This document shows, in pieces, positions 11,103 to 19,713 of a stretch of DNA of 64,000 nt. The stretch spans positions 1 to 64,000 of the forward strand of contig JAKQEA010000075.1 of assembly GCA_029558715.1 (NCBI GenBank), written 5' to 3'. Position 1 is the first letter of the stretch. Every line of letters begins with the position of its first letter. A model generated the notes under the pieces. That model was not told where the DNA came from and searched no databases. It saw only the letters and a list, made by a program, of their open reading frames with translations. Both the position numbers and the translations under genes were made by a program. Source of the stretch: Bacteroidota bacterium (GTDB lineage: Bacteria; Bacteroidota; Bacteroidia; Chitinophagales; Chitinophagaceae).

Positions 11103-12002
11103 ATGGCAGGTCAGTTAAAAGAGGTTCGTAACCGGATTAAGTCGGTACAAAGTACACAGCAGATTACCAAGGCCATGAAAATGGTGAGTGCGGCGAAACT
11201 GCGCCGGGCCCAGGATGCCATTATTCAGATGCGTCCGTATGCACAGAAACTGCAGGAGATGCTCAGCAATATTGTAAGTAATAGTGAAAGCGGAACAGGT
11301 ATGTCTTTAGCTGCTGAACGCACAGCAGAGAAAGTATTGCTGATTGTAATTACCAGCGACCGTGGCCTTGCCGGAGCTTTTAATGCTAATATCATTAAGC
11401 TGGCAAAAGCAACTATTGCAGAGAAATATGCTGATCAGCATAAAAAAGGTAATGTTACTATCTGGAATATCGGTAAGAAAGGATACGAAAACTTTATCAA
11501 GGCCAATTATAAAGCTGATGCCACATTCAAAGATATTTTCCTGAACCTGACCTTTGAAAATGTTCAGAAAGCAGCACAGGCAGCTATGAAGGCGTTTGAA
11601 GAAAAAGAGTTTGACGTAGTAGAGATCGTTTACAGCCAGTTTAAGAATGCAGCTACACAACGGTTTGAAGTGGAAAGATTTTTACCAATTCCTAAGGTGG
11701 GAAACCTGCCTGCGGGCAAGCAGGAAAAGCCGGCCCGTAAAGCTGATTTCATTTATGACCCCTCTAAAGAGCTGCTTATAGCAGAGCTGATGCCAAAGAT
11801 ACTCAACACACAACTATATAAAGCCGTTTTGGATTCAAACGCATCAGAGCATGGAGCCCGGATGACAGCCATGGATAAAGCCAGCGAGAATGCTAACGAA
11901 ATGCTTCGTTCGCTGAAGATTTCTTACAACCGTGCAAGACAGGCAGCAATTACAACTGAACTGACAGAAATAGTAAGTGGCGCAGCTGCGTTACAAGGCT
12001 AA
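11103..12002 (+). CDS. atpG: F0F1 ATP synthase subunit gamma
   Basis: MAGQLKEVRNRIKSVQSTQQITKAMKMVSAAKLRRAQ...VITSDRGLAGAFN...MTAMDKASENANEML...YNRARQAAITTELTEIVSGAAAL. Confidence 0.97.
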   Translation: MAGQLKEVRNRIKSVQSTQQITKAMKMVSAAKLRRAQDAIIQMRPYAQKLQEMLSNIVSNSESGTGMSLAAERTAEKVLLIVITSDRGLAGAFNANIIKLAKATIAEKYADQHKKGNVTIWNIGKKGYENFIKANYKADATFKDIFLNLTFENVQKAAQAAMKAFEEKEFDVVEIVYSQFKNAATQRFEVERFLPIPKVGNLPAGKQEKPARKADFIYDPSKELLIAELMPKILNTQLYKAVLDSNASEHGARMTAMDKASENANEMLRSLKISYNRARQAAITTELTEIVSGAAALQG

Positions 12003-12042
12003 AATGTGAGAAACTAATTTTTGAATTGTTAACTTTTTCATG

Positions 12043-12068
12043 AAGCTTGCGGCTATTGTTGCAAGCTT
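12043..12068 (+). terminator. Hairpin after atpG
   Basis: AAGCTTGC / GCAAGCTT, 10-nt loop, immediately followed by TATAATTTTG. Confidence 0.55.
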
Positions 12069-12070
12069 TA

Positions 12071-12078
12071 TAATTTTG
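12071..12078 (+). promoter_or_regulatory. Bacteroidota-type -7 box (TAnnTTTG) upstream of scpB
   Basis: TAATTTTG ending 9 nt before the scpB ATG. Confidence 0.4.
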
Positions 12079-12086
12079 AAACAGAT

Positions 12087-12797
12087 ATGGAGATTACGAA
12101 TCTGATACCGCATATTGAAGCATTGATCTTTGCCAGCGATAAGCCATTAACTACCCTCGAAATAACCGAACTGGTAAATAATGCTTTTGGCTTTATGGAA
12201 GATAAAATTTCATTGGACCAGGTGGAAGCAGCAATTGAAGGAATTACAGAAAAATACGCCTCGGAATTTTACCCTTTTGAGATGAAGCAAAGTGGTGGTG
12301 GCTGGCAGTTCCTGACCAAAAAGGATTTTCATAAAACGATTGCACAACTTAATGGCGATAAATTCCTGAAGCGTCTTTCCGCCGCTTCGTTGGAAACCCT
12401 TGCTATTGTAGCTTACAAACAACCGGTGACAAAAGGTGAAATTGAAGCGATCCGTGGAGTTAGTTCCGATTATGCTGTTCAGAAATTATTAGAGAAGGAA
12501 CTGATCATTATTACAGGTCGCAATGAGAAATTACCCGGTCACCCGCTGGTATATGCTACGTCAAAAAATTTCATGGATTATTTCGGGATCAATTCTGCGG
12601 ATGACCTGCCGAAGATCAAAGAAGTGCTGGCAGAACAATTGGTAGAGCCAACAGTCATGAAAGACGTAAATCAGAAAGAGGAGGATGATTCAAAATCAGA
12701 AGACACAGATGGTATTGATGAGATCGAGGCGCTGGCTGTAACAGAGGGTGGCGAACTGATCGTTAATAACGAACAGGGAGAAGGAGAGGAAAATTGA
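12087..12797 (+). CDS. scpB: SMC-Scp complex subunit ScpB
   Basis: IPHIEALIFASDKPLTTLEI...LSAASLETLAIVAYKQPVTKGEIEAIRGVSSDYAVQKLLEKELI...GRNEKLPGHPLVYATSKNFMDYFGI. Confidence 0.94.
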   Translation: MEITNLIPHIEALIFASDKPLTTLEITELVNNAFGFMEDKISLDQVEAAIEGITEKYASEFYPFEMKQSGGGWQFLTKKDFHKTIAQLNGDKFLKRLSAASLETLAIVAYKQPVTKGEIEAIRGVSSDYAVQKLLEKELIIITGRNEKLPGHPLVYATSKNFMDYFGINSADDLPKIKEVLAEQLVEPTVMKDVNQKEEDDSKSEDTDGIDEIEALAVTEGGELIVNNEQGEGEEN

Positions 12798-12824
12798 TCG
12801 TAGTACATAAACTATTATTATATG

Positions 12825-12858
12825 AGTGGTTCAGTACTTACTGAACCACTTCTTTTTT
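12825..12858 (+). terminator. Rho-independent terminator between scpB and lysA
   Basis: Perfect 12-bp inverted repeat AGTGGTTCAGTA-CT-TACTGAACCACT followed by TCTTTTTT. Confidence 0.88.
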
Positions 12859-12872
12859 ATCTTCGCCAGCCT

Positions 12873-14090
12873 ATGTCAGAAGAACTCTCCCACGAACAAC
12901 TGGTAGCATTTGCCAATCAATTTGGTACGCCGCTTTATGTATATCATGCAGAAAGGATAAAAGAGCAGTATAATAAATTGCTGACCTCTTTTGCAGGTAC
13001 CGATGTTCGTTTTTTTTACGCAGCGAAAGCACTTACTAATATCAATATACTCCGTTATATAAAAAGTACAGGCTGTAATATTGACTGCAGTTCTATTAAT
13101 GAAGCAAAACTTGCTGTATTAGCCGGGTTTGAACCGGAGAATATCCTTTACACCTCAAATAATATTGCTTTTGAAGAAATTGAGGAAGCGCAGCAGATGG
13201 GTATTCATATCAACATTGATAGTATCTCAAACCTGCGGAAGTTTGGTTTGAAATTCGGACACCATTACCCGGTAGGCATCCGGCTACGGCCTAATATTAT
13301 GGCTGGAGGAAATCTAAAGATATCGACAGGTCATGCTGACAGCAAATTTGGTGTGCCACTGGAAGATATCGAAGAAGTATTAGAGGTGGTAAAGGAAACG
13401 GATCTGTTCATCCGCACATTGCACATACATACAGGTAGTGAGATACAAGATGTGGAAGTATTTGCCAAGGGAATTGAAGTGCTGTTTGACGTGGTTAAGC
13501 ATTTCCCGGAATTAGAGGTTATTGACCTGGGCGGTGGATTTAAAGTGCCTTATAAACCAGGAGATGAAGGAACCGATATTGAGTTATTAGGAAAAAAAGT
13601 AAAAGAAGAATTTGAGTGGTTTGAAAAAAAATACAACCGCCATCTCCAGGTTTGGTTTGAGCCAGGAAAGTATATAGTAAGTGAAGCGGGATATTTTATC
13701 TCGAAAGTAAATGTCTTAAAGCCTGCCGGCGAAGCGATTTTTGCGGGAGTAGACACGGGTCTCAATCATCTCATCCGCCCGATGTTTTATGGTGCCTACC
13801 ATGAAATCGAAAACATTACTAACTCCACAGGAGAAAAAAAGTTGTATAATGTAGTAGGTAACATTTGTGAAACGGACACTTTTGCAGAAAATCGTTTATT
13901 GCCCGAAATAAGAGAGGGTGATTATCTTGTTTTCAGAAATGCAGGAGCCTATTGTTTTGAAATGTCGTCTCATTATAATTCACGGTTCAAACCAGCAGAG
14001 ATAATGATAAAGGATAACAAAGCTTATCTGATTCGCAGGAGAGATGAACTTAAGGACCTGTTAAACGGGCAAACGGAGATCAGTTCCTGA
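12873..14090 (+). CDS. lysA: Diaminopimelate decarboxylase
   Basis: PLP-dependent type III fold motifs: FFYAAKALTNINILRYIKSTGCNIDCSS, HIHTGSEI, DLGGGFKVPY, EPGKYIVSEAG, CETDTFAENR. Start set to 12873 (MSEELSHEQL) because the track start 12822 lies in the terminator. Confidence 0.93.
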   Translation: MSEELSHEQLVAFANQFGTPLYVYHAERIKEQYNKLLTSFAGTDVRFFYAAKALTNINILRYIKSTGCNIDCSSINEAKLAVLAGFEPENILYTSNNIAFEEIEEAQQMGIHINIDSISNLRKFGLKFGHHYPVGIRLRPNIMAGGNLKISTGHADSKFGVPLEDIEEVLEVVKETDLFIRTLHIHTGSEIQDVEVFAKGIEVLFDVVKHFPELEVIDLGGGFKVPYKPGDEGTDIELLGKKVKEEFEWFEKKYNRHLQVWFEPGKYIVSEAGYFISKVNVLKPAGEAIFAGVDTGLNHLIRPMFYGAYHEIENITNSTGEKKLYNVVGNICETDTFAENRLLPEIREGDYLVFRNAGAYCFEMSSHYNSRFKPAEIMIKDNKAYLIRRRDELKDLLNGQTEISS

Positions 14091-14096
14091 TCAATT

Positions 14097-14978
14097 CTAT
14101 TGTACTGCTCTTACAATTACCGTAGCTATTGTTTTAGACATTACAGGAAGTGTTCCGAAAGGCGTTTCGGTATTGCCATTAGAATCAGTGGTGGTCGTTT
14201 TCTCCCTGATTATACCAGTCACTTTATCAAGAGTGATCTTTCCGGTTGATTTGTTTTTCATGGTGGTAGTTGTTTCGTTGCCCATCATTTCTGCTTTCAT
14301 AACAGTAGTGGAACTACCTGTAAAATCAACCATGATCGTTGTGTCAGTAATAGCTGTAATTACATAAGTCACATCAAATTTTTCAGTTACAGTCTCACCT
14401 GATTCTGTCCATGAATCACCCACTCCCACACCGCCTTCTTTCTCAGGTATTACTCTGAATACACTGCCTTTACCTTTTTTAGGAGGCTGCACAATCTCAA
14501 CAACATCTTTCATCATGCTTGTAATGATTGCCATACGGCTATCATTGAGTGAAGAGGCAAAACTATCAGGCATGGTCATTAATACTTTTCCATAAGGGTC
14601 AATAATCATATCATATTTTTTCTCCAGCATCTCTTTAACCGGTTTTCCAAATTGTCCATTCAGGTCTTTAGGTATATCGGAATCGAAGGATTGTTTTTGG
14701 CCCATCCCGTCAAATTGAAATGTTATCCGTTTTACTGTATGATTAAGTGTATGGTTGTCATCTGTGGTGTTTGTTATTTTGTAAGCATGAGTTCCGGTGG
14801 CATCTACATTAAAATCAATGGCCTGGCCCATTGCTTGCTGGGCAATAGTGGTCTTTGTTTGTAGAGTGATCTCGAAGATTTGCCCTTGTTGAAATTTTAA
14901 TCGCCCATCTGATCGCTGTGCTAAAATAATACCTGAGGTAAGCAGCAGGATACAGCTAAAAGAAATTTGTTTTAACAT
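14097..14978 (-). CDS. Hypothetical secreted protein, possibly DUF6263 family
   Basis: Signal peptide; beta-rich sequence DGRLKFQQGQIFEITLQTKTTIAQQAMGQAIDFNVDATG resembling DUF6263 proteins (recognition from memory). Confidence 0.6.
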   Translation of the reverse strand: MLKQISFSCILLLTSGIILAQRSDGRLKFQQGQIFEITLQTKTTIAQQAMGQAIDFNVDATGTHAYKITNTTDDNHTLNHTVKRITFQFDGMGQKQSFDSDIPKDLNGQFGKPVKEMLEKKYDMIIDPYGKVLMTMPDSFASSLNDSRMAIITSMMKDVVEIVQPPKKGKGSVFRVIPEKEGGVGVGDSWTESGETVTEKFDVTYVITAITDTTIMVDFTGSSTTVMKAEMMGNETTTTMKNKSTGKITLDKVTGIIREKTTTTDSNGNTETPFGTLPVMSKTIATVIVRAVQ

Positions 14979-15155
14979 ATACAGAAATGAAAAGGATTAG
15001 GAGAAATAAGTTATTTCAGTAAAGTTGACGAATCTATGCCATAATCGTTGCAATCCGGTGGAAAAATAATTGTTATTACATGTTATCTTCCCGGTTGATA
15101 TTTCATCTTAACTTACTACTTTTAAAATAACATTTAAACCTTAAAACTGTTTTTT

Positions 15156-16739
15156 ATGCCTATTAGAATGACTGACGATCCGGTGGATCCTAATCAACGG
15201 GATGATGATGGCGGCGGCGGCAACCGTCCTAATTTTCCGGGCGGAGGAGGAGGATTAATGTCCCTCTTGCCTTTGCTGATGGGCTTGTTTAAGGGTAAGG
15301 GAATTATTCTGTTATTGGTACTTGCAGTCGGGGCCTACTTTATATTAGGAAAAGGCGGGGGTGGTTGTAATGTGGCACAGGTGGCGCAACAGCTGTTTTC
15401 AAAAAGTGGCTATAACTTTGATCCTGCTGAATTTAATAAAGCTTCAGTATATGAAGGCCTGGAGGATGATGCCAGCAAAAATCCTTTGCCTGAAGCAGTT
15501 TCTTTACTTCGGTTTGCCCCCAACAGGTCAAACCAGGGAGAACAGGGCAGCTGTGTGGCATGGAGTTGTGCTTATGGGGCGCAAACTATTTTGACTGCTG
15601 CCGCTACTGGTGCTGATCCTAATACCATACGCTTCAGCCCTTCTTATTTGTACAACCAGATAAGATTAGAAGGTTGCCAGGGTTCTTATTTACAAAGGGC
15701 TATGGAGGCCATGCAGAAAAATGGCGGTGTACCCCTTAGTCAATATCCGTACACTGACCAGGATTGTGAGAGGATGCCAACCTCGGCTGATATCCAGGCA
15801 GGAAGACAAAATGTTATTCACGGCTTTACCCGTATCACCAACGGAGATAATATAAATGAGATAAGTGTAAGAGGCATAAAAGAACACCTGGCCAAGGATG
15901 CTCCTGTTGCCATTGGTATGATGGTGGGGCAAAGCTTTATGCAGAATATGATGGGGCAGGAGCTGTGGGAGCCCAGCGGTATGGATGCATCACAAATGGG
16001 AATGGGCGGACATGCCATGACAGTAATAGGATACGATGACAGGAAATTCGGCGGAGCATTCCAGGTCATGAACAGTTGGGGTCCCGAGTGGGGAAATAAT
16101 GGAGTGGCATGGGTAAGATATGGTGATTTTAAAACGTATGTAAGAGAAGCTTATGGTATCGATCCATTGCCAAAAAGAAGCAATGTGGCAAATATTCCTT
16201 TGGAATGTAATATTGGGTTAGTTAAGAATGATGATAAGCAGAATATAGCTTTACGGATAAAAGGGAATAATTTATTTGAAACCGTAACACCAATTAAAGT
16301 TGGTACCCGTTTCAAAATGTCAATAGAAAATGCAACAGAATGCTACATCTATGTTTTCGGACAAGAAGCAGATGGCAGCAGTTTTGTTTTATTCCCCTAC
16401 CTGAAGCCCGGTGAAACAGTTTCCAAACATTCACCTTATTGTGGAATTACCGGTTATCGTTTGTTTCCCAAAGCACAATCGCTGGAAGCCGACAGCATTG
16501 GTACCAAAGACTATATTGCCATTGTAGTAAGTAAAGATGAGCTCGATTATAATCGTCTCAACCAGGCTATCAGCCAGAGTCGCCAATCCACTTATGCAGG
16601 CAAAGTAAATGAGGCACTGCAAAGCATACTGATTCGTTCTGCCAGGTTTAACAATACCAACGATGGAAGGATCTACTTTAAAGTGGATGCCAATGATAAT
16701 AAAGCGGTGGCAGCTATTGTGGCGTTTGATAAACAATAA
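15156..16739 (+). CDS. C1 (papain) family cysteine peptidase with Gly-rich N-terminus and TM segment
   Basis: NQGEQGSCVAWSCAYGAQTI (Cys site), GGHAMTVIGYDD (His site), VMNSWGPEWGNNGVAWVRYGDF (Asn site). Confidence 0.9.
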   Translation: MPIRMTDDPVDPNQRDDDGGGGNRPNFPGGGGGLMSLLPLLMGLFKGKGIILLLVLAVGAYFILGKGGGGCNVAQVAQQLFSKSGYNFDPAEFNKASVYEGLEDDASKNPLPEAVSLLRFAPNRSNQGEQGSCVAWSCAYGAQTILTAAATGADPNTIRFSPSYLYNQIRLEGCQGSYLQRAMEAMQKNGGVPLSQYPYTDQDCERMPTSADIQAGRQNVIHGFTRITNGDNINEISVRGIKEHLAKDAPVAIGMMVGQSFMQNMMGQELWEPSGMDASQMGMGGHAMTVIGYDDRKFGGAFQVMNSWGPEWGNNGVAWVRYGDFKTYVREAYGIDPLPKRSNVANIPLECNIGLVKNDDKQNIALRIKGNNLFETVTPIKVGTRFKMSIENATECYIYVFGQEADGSSFVLFPYLKPGETVSKHSPYCGITGYRLFPKAQSLEADSIGTKDYIAIVVSKDELDYNRLNQAISQSRQSTYAGKVNEALQSILIRSARFNNTNDGRIYFKVDANDNKAVAAIVAFDKQ

Positions 16740-16743
16740 TGTA

Positions 16744-17238
16744 ATGGCAATAAATATTCATACAGCTGAATTTATAAAAATGCTGAAACATCCTGTTAAG
16801 TTCAGGATGTTTCTGTTTTCGAAACTACCGGCCGCATATTTTGCCGGAGTAAGAGTAAGGGATGCAGATGAAGCTAAATGTGTAGTGACAGTGCCATATA
16901 AATGGCTGTCGCAAAATCCGTTTCGCTCTACTTACTTCGCCTGTCTTAGCATGGCGGCCGAAATGAGTACAGGAGCACTGGCAATGGCGCACCTTTATAA
17001 AATCGATCCGCCTGTTTCTATGCTAGTGGTAAAAGTGGAGTCTGAGTATTTTAAAAAAGCAACAGACAGATCGTCTTTCATTTGTGAAGACGGAGCACTA
17101 TTCAGGAAAGCAATAGAAGAAACAATTGCTACCGGTGAAGCCAGATCGGTCAGAGCAAGATCGGTAGGAACTAATAAAGCCGGTGAAGTGGTAGCAGAAT
17201 TTTATATTACATGGTCATTTAAAGTAAAATCAAAATAA
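16744..17238 (+). CDS. DUF4442 / thioesterase-like protein
   Basis: HotDog-like NPFRSTYFACLSMAAEMSTGALAM; start placed at 16744 (MAINIHTAEF), in frame with the track start 16663, which overlaps the upstream gene. Confidence 0.72.
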   Translation: MAINIHTAEFIKMLKHPVKFRMFLFSKLPAAYFAGVRVRDADEAKCVVTVPYKWLSQNPFRSTYFACLSMAAEMSTGALAMAHLYKIDPPVSMLVVKVESEYFKKATDRSSFICEDGALFRKAIEETIATGEARSVRARSVGTNKAGEVVAEFYITWSFKVKSK

Positions 17239-18641
17239 TGAAAATCGCATTTCACGGAGCCGCCAGAACGGTGACAGGTTCGAAACACCTGTTGACATTA
17301 AAGAGTGGTAAGAAAATATTACTGGATTGTGGTATGTTCCAGGGATTGGGAAAAGAGACCGATGTCCTGAATCGCAGTTTCGGTTTTGATCCCCGGGAAG
17401 TAGATATGATGATCCTTTCCCATGCACATATCGATCACAGTGGTCTTATACCAAGACTGGTGAAGGAAGGATTTGCCGGCAAGATATTTTGCACACATGG
17501 CACAAGAGAACTCGTCACTGTTTTATTGGAGGATTCTGCTGAGATACAGGAAGATGATATAAAATATATTAATAAGAGGAGGGCGGCTTCGGGACAACCT
17601 TATTTGAGACCCTTGTATACTGTGGAAGATGCACAAAATGCCACTAAGTATTTTGAGGAAGCAGATTATGGACAGTGGTTTGATGTGATGGAAGGAGTAC
17701 AGGCTATGTTTACAGATGCAGGACATATCATCGGCAGTACCTGTGTGCACTTAAAAGTAGTTGAGGATAAGAAAGAAACGAGAATCACTTTTAGTGGAGA
17801 TATTGGTCGTTACCGTGATGCAATCCTCAAATCTCCCGAAACATTTCCTCAGGCAGACTATATCATTATGGAATCAACCTATGGCAACAGCCTGCATGAT
17901 ACTCATGTAACCACACCGGATATGTTACTGCGCTGGATTGAGAAAGCCTGCCTGCAAAAGAAGGGGAAGCTTATTATGCCTGCATTCAGTGTGGGCCGCA
18001 CCCAGGAGATTTTGTATTCGTTAAATCAGCTTGAAATTGAAAATCGCCTGCCTGAGCTTGATTATTATGTTGACAGCCCCCTTAGTATTGAAGCGACGGA
18101 GATTATTAAAAAATATCCCAACTATTTTAACAAGACTATTCAGCGTATCATGCAGAATGATAATGATCCATTCTCCTTTAAAGGGCTGCGATATGTAAAG
18201 ACGGTTGAGCAGTCAAAACTGTTAAATTTTCAAAACGGCCCAATGGTTATTATTTCTGCCAGCGGGATGGCCGATGCAGGAAGAGTGAAACATCATATCA
18301 GTAACAATATTGAAAATAGCCACAATACTATCCTGCTTACCGGTTACTGTGAGCCCCGTTCTCTGGGAGGTAGGTTGCTGTCAGGAGATAAAGATGTAAG
18401 CATTTTTGGAGTAATGCATGAAGTGCATGCGGAAGTTGGTTCTATCCGCAGCATGAGTGCTCATGGAGATTATGAAGATATGAGCCAGTGGCTGGCATGC
18501 CAGGATCCCCGGCAGGTTAAAAAACTATTTCTTGTGCATGGAGAGTATGATGTGCAACAGGATTTCGCAAAAAGACTTATAAAGAAAGGGTTTACCGATG
18601 TAGATATACCTGCACCACATTTTGAAGTGGGGCTGGCTTGA
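17238..18641 (+). CDS. MBL-fold metallo-hydrolase with beta-CASP domain (RNA-processing exonuclease-like)
   Basis: LSHAHIDHSGLIPRL, DAGHIIGSTCVHL, FSGDIGR, ESTYGNSLH, SASGMADAGRVKHHI, SAHGDYEDM, LVHGEYDVQQDF. Confidence 0.93.
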   Translation: MKIAFHGAARTVTGSKHLLTLKSGKKILLDCGMFQGLGKETDVLNRSFGFDPREVDMMILSHAHIDHSGLIPRLVKEGFAGKIFCTHGTRELVTVLLEDSAEIQEDDIKYINKRRAASGQPYLRPLYTVEDAQNATKYFEEADYGQWFDVMEGVQAMFTDAGHIIGSTCVHLKVVEDKKETRITFSGDIGRYRDAILKSPETFPQADYIIMESTYGNSLHDTHVTTPDMLLRWIEKACLQKKGKLIMPAFSVGRTQEILYSLNQLEIENRLPELDYYVDSPLSIEATEIIKKYPNYFNKTIQRIMQNDNDPFSFKGLRYVKTVEQSKLLNFQNGPMVIISASGMADAGRVKHHISNNIENSHNTILLTGYCEPRSLGGRLLSGDKDVSIFGVMHEVHAEVGSIRSMSAHGDYEDMSQWLACQDPRQVKKLFLVHGEYDVQQDFAKRLIKKGFTDVDIPAPHFEVGLA

Positions 18642-18740
18642 TGACCGCCGTATACTTTCACAAGTCTTTAATAAACTACTGCATCATTTTTCCGTTTATT
18701 ATTTGTCGACTGAGTTTTAATTAACATTAAACGGAAAGCT

Positions 18741-19328
18741 ATGAAAACAATAAGTAAGCTGTGCGGATTGTATGTGTCTTTGCTATTTCTTCTCGCAAGT
18801 TGTGGTACTACCGCACATATAGAAAAGGATGATAAAGCTGATTTTAGCCGCTATAAAACCTTTGCCTGGATAGATAAAGATGGGGAGGGAAAGGATGATC
18901 TGAATAAAAAGAATGACCTTACCGAAAAGCGAATCCGGGATGCAGTCAATGCGGAATTAGAGAGATCGGGCTGGAGAGAAGTGAAAAACAGGCCGGATGT
19001 TCTGTTGAGCTATGATGTACTGGTGGAAGGAATAACAAAAGAAAAGAATACTCCTGTATATTCAAGACCTTTCTCAAGGGTAATATATAATCCATATACC
19101 CGCCGCTATACTACCATTTACTATCCTTCACAATTTGTAGGCTATGAACGGGATGAACGGCCTGTTAAGGAAGGCACCGTTACTATTTCAATGATTGATA
19201 CAAAGACGGATAAAACAGTCTGGCAGGGATGGACAACAGAGGAAGTAAATAGCAGAAATCTTACTTCAAAAGAAATTCAATATGCAGTGAGGTCGATCTT
19301 TAAAAAATTTGATATTGCGAAAAACTAA
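18741..19328 (+). CDS. DUF4136-like lipoprotein
   Basis: Lipobox LFLLASCGTT; DFSRYKTFAWIDKD...IRDAVNAELERSGWREV...PDVLLSYDV...EGTVTISMIDTKTDKTVWQGW. Confidence 0.8.
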   Translation: MKTISKLCGLYVSLLFLLASCGTTAHIEKDDKADFSRYKTFAWIDKDGEGKDDLNKKNDLTEKRIRDAVNAELERSGWREVKNRPDVLLSYDVLVEGITKEKNTPVYSRPFSRVIYNPYTRRYTTIYYPSQFVGYERDERPVKEGTVTISMIDTKTDKTVWQGWTTEEVNSRNLTSKEIQYAVRSIFKKFDIAKN

Positions 19329-19357
19329 TTAATAAAGGACGGTTCGATAATGATGTA

Positions 19358-19383
19358 AAAAAACCCCTGAAAAGGGGTTTTTT
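19358..19383. terminator. Terminator hairpin next to the tRNA-Met fragment
   Basis: AAAAAACCCC-TGAAAA-GGGGTTTTTT, symmetric so could act on both strands. Confidence 0.85.
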
Positions 19384-19385
19384 AG

Positions 19386-19438
19386 TACCGGAGAGCAGAC
19401 TTGAACTGCCGTCCGCCGAGGCGGATATGAATCCGATG
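19386..19438 (-). pseudogene. Partial duplicate of tRNA-Met(CAT): anticodon arm to 3' end, with a 14-bp palindrome in place of 10 nt
   Basis: 19386-19411 is identical to 19714-19739 (26 nt); 19426-19438 is identical to 19750-19762 (13 nt). The middle is TCCGCCGAGGCGGA instead of ACCTTCGGGT. No D arm or 5' acceptor half. Confidence 0.88.
19412..19425. repeat. 14-bp palindrome TCCGCC-GA-GGCGGA inside the tRNA fragment
   Basis: Direct reading; 6-bp arms, 2-nt centre. Confidence 0.8.
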
Positions 19439-19439
19439 A

Positions 19440-19682
19440 TTAATGAATTAAGGTATTAATAAAGTCTCTTCCGATTCCTGATTTTAGCCATTTTTCTTTA
19501 GCCATTGCAGCAGTCTTACTATCAAATTGTTCAGAGTAAATTAATTTCCATGGTCTATATCTGGCTGTCCAATCTTTGCCCAGCTTGTTATGGGATAACA
19601 ATCTTTCGGGAAGATTAGAGGTAAAACCTGTATAATGCTTGTTATGTTTTTCAGAGAATAATATGTAAACAAAGAATGGCAT
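19440..19682 (-). CDS. GIY-YIG nuclease family protein (80 aa)
   Basis: MPFFVYILFSEKHNKHYTGFTSNLPERLLSHN...PWKLIYSEQFDSKTAAMAKEKWLKSGIGRDFI: VYIL...YTG core, catalytic-type R and E. Confidence 0.93.
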   Translation of the reverse strand: MPFFVYILFSEKHNKHYTGFTSNLPERLLSHNKLGKDWTARYRPWKLIYSEQFDSKTAAMAKEKWLKSGIGRDFINTLIH

Positions 19683-19687
19683 AAAAT

Positions 19688-19710
19688 TAAGGCCCCGGAA
19701 AGGGGCCTTA
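19688..19710. terminator. Hairpin directly 3' of the intact tRNA-Met (minus strand)
   Basis: TAAGGCCCC-GGAAA-GGGGCCTTA; minus-strand continuation is AATTTTATG, where the ATG is the GIY-YIG start. Confidence 0.75.
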
Positions 19711-19713
19711 CTG

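Noticed and set aside
16663-16743. N-terminal extension of the DUF4442 protein
   Set aside because: It overlaps the C1 peptidase coding region; the in-frame ATG at 16744 is the natural start.
19386-19438. A second functional tRNA gene
   Set aside because: The D arm and 5' acceptor strand are missing and the variable region is replaced by a palindrome; it is a fragment.
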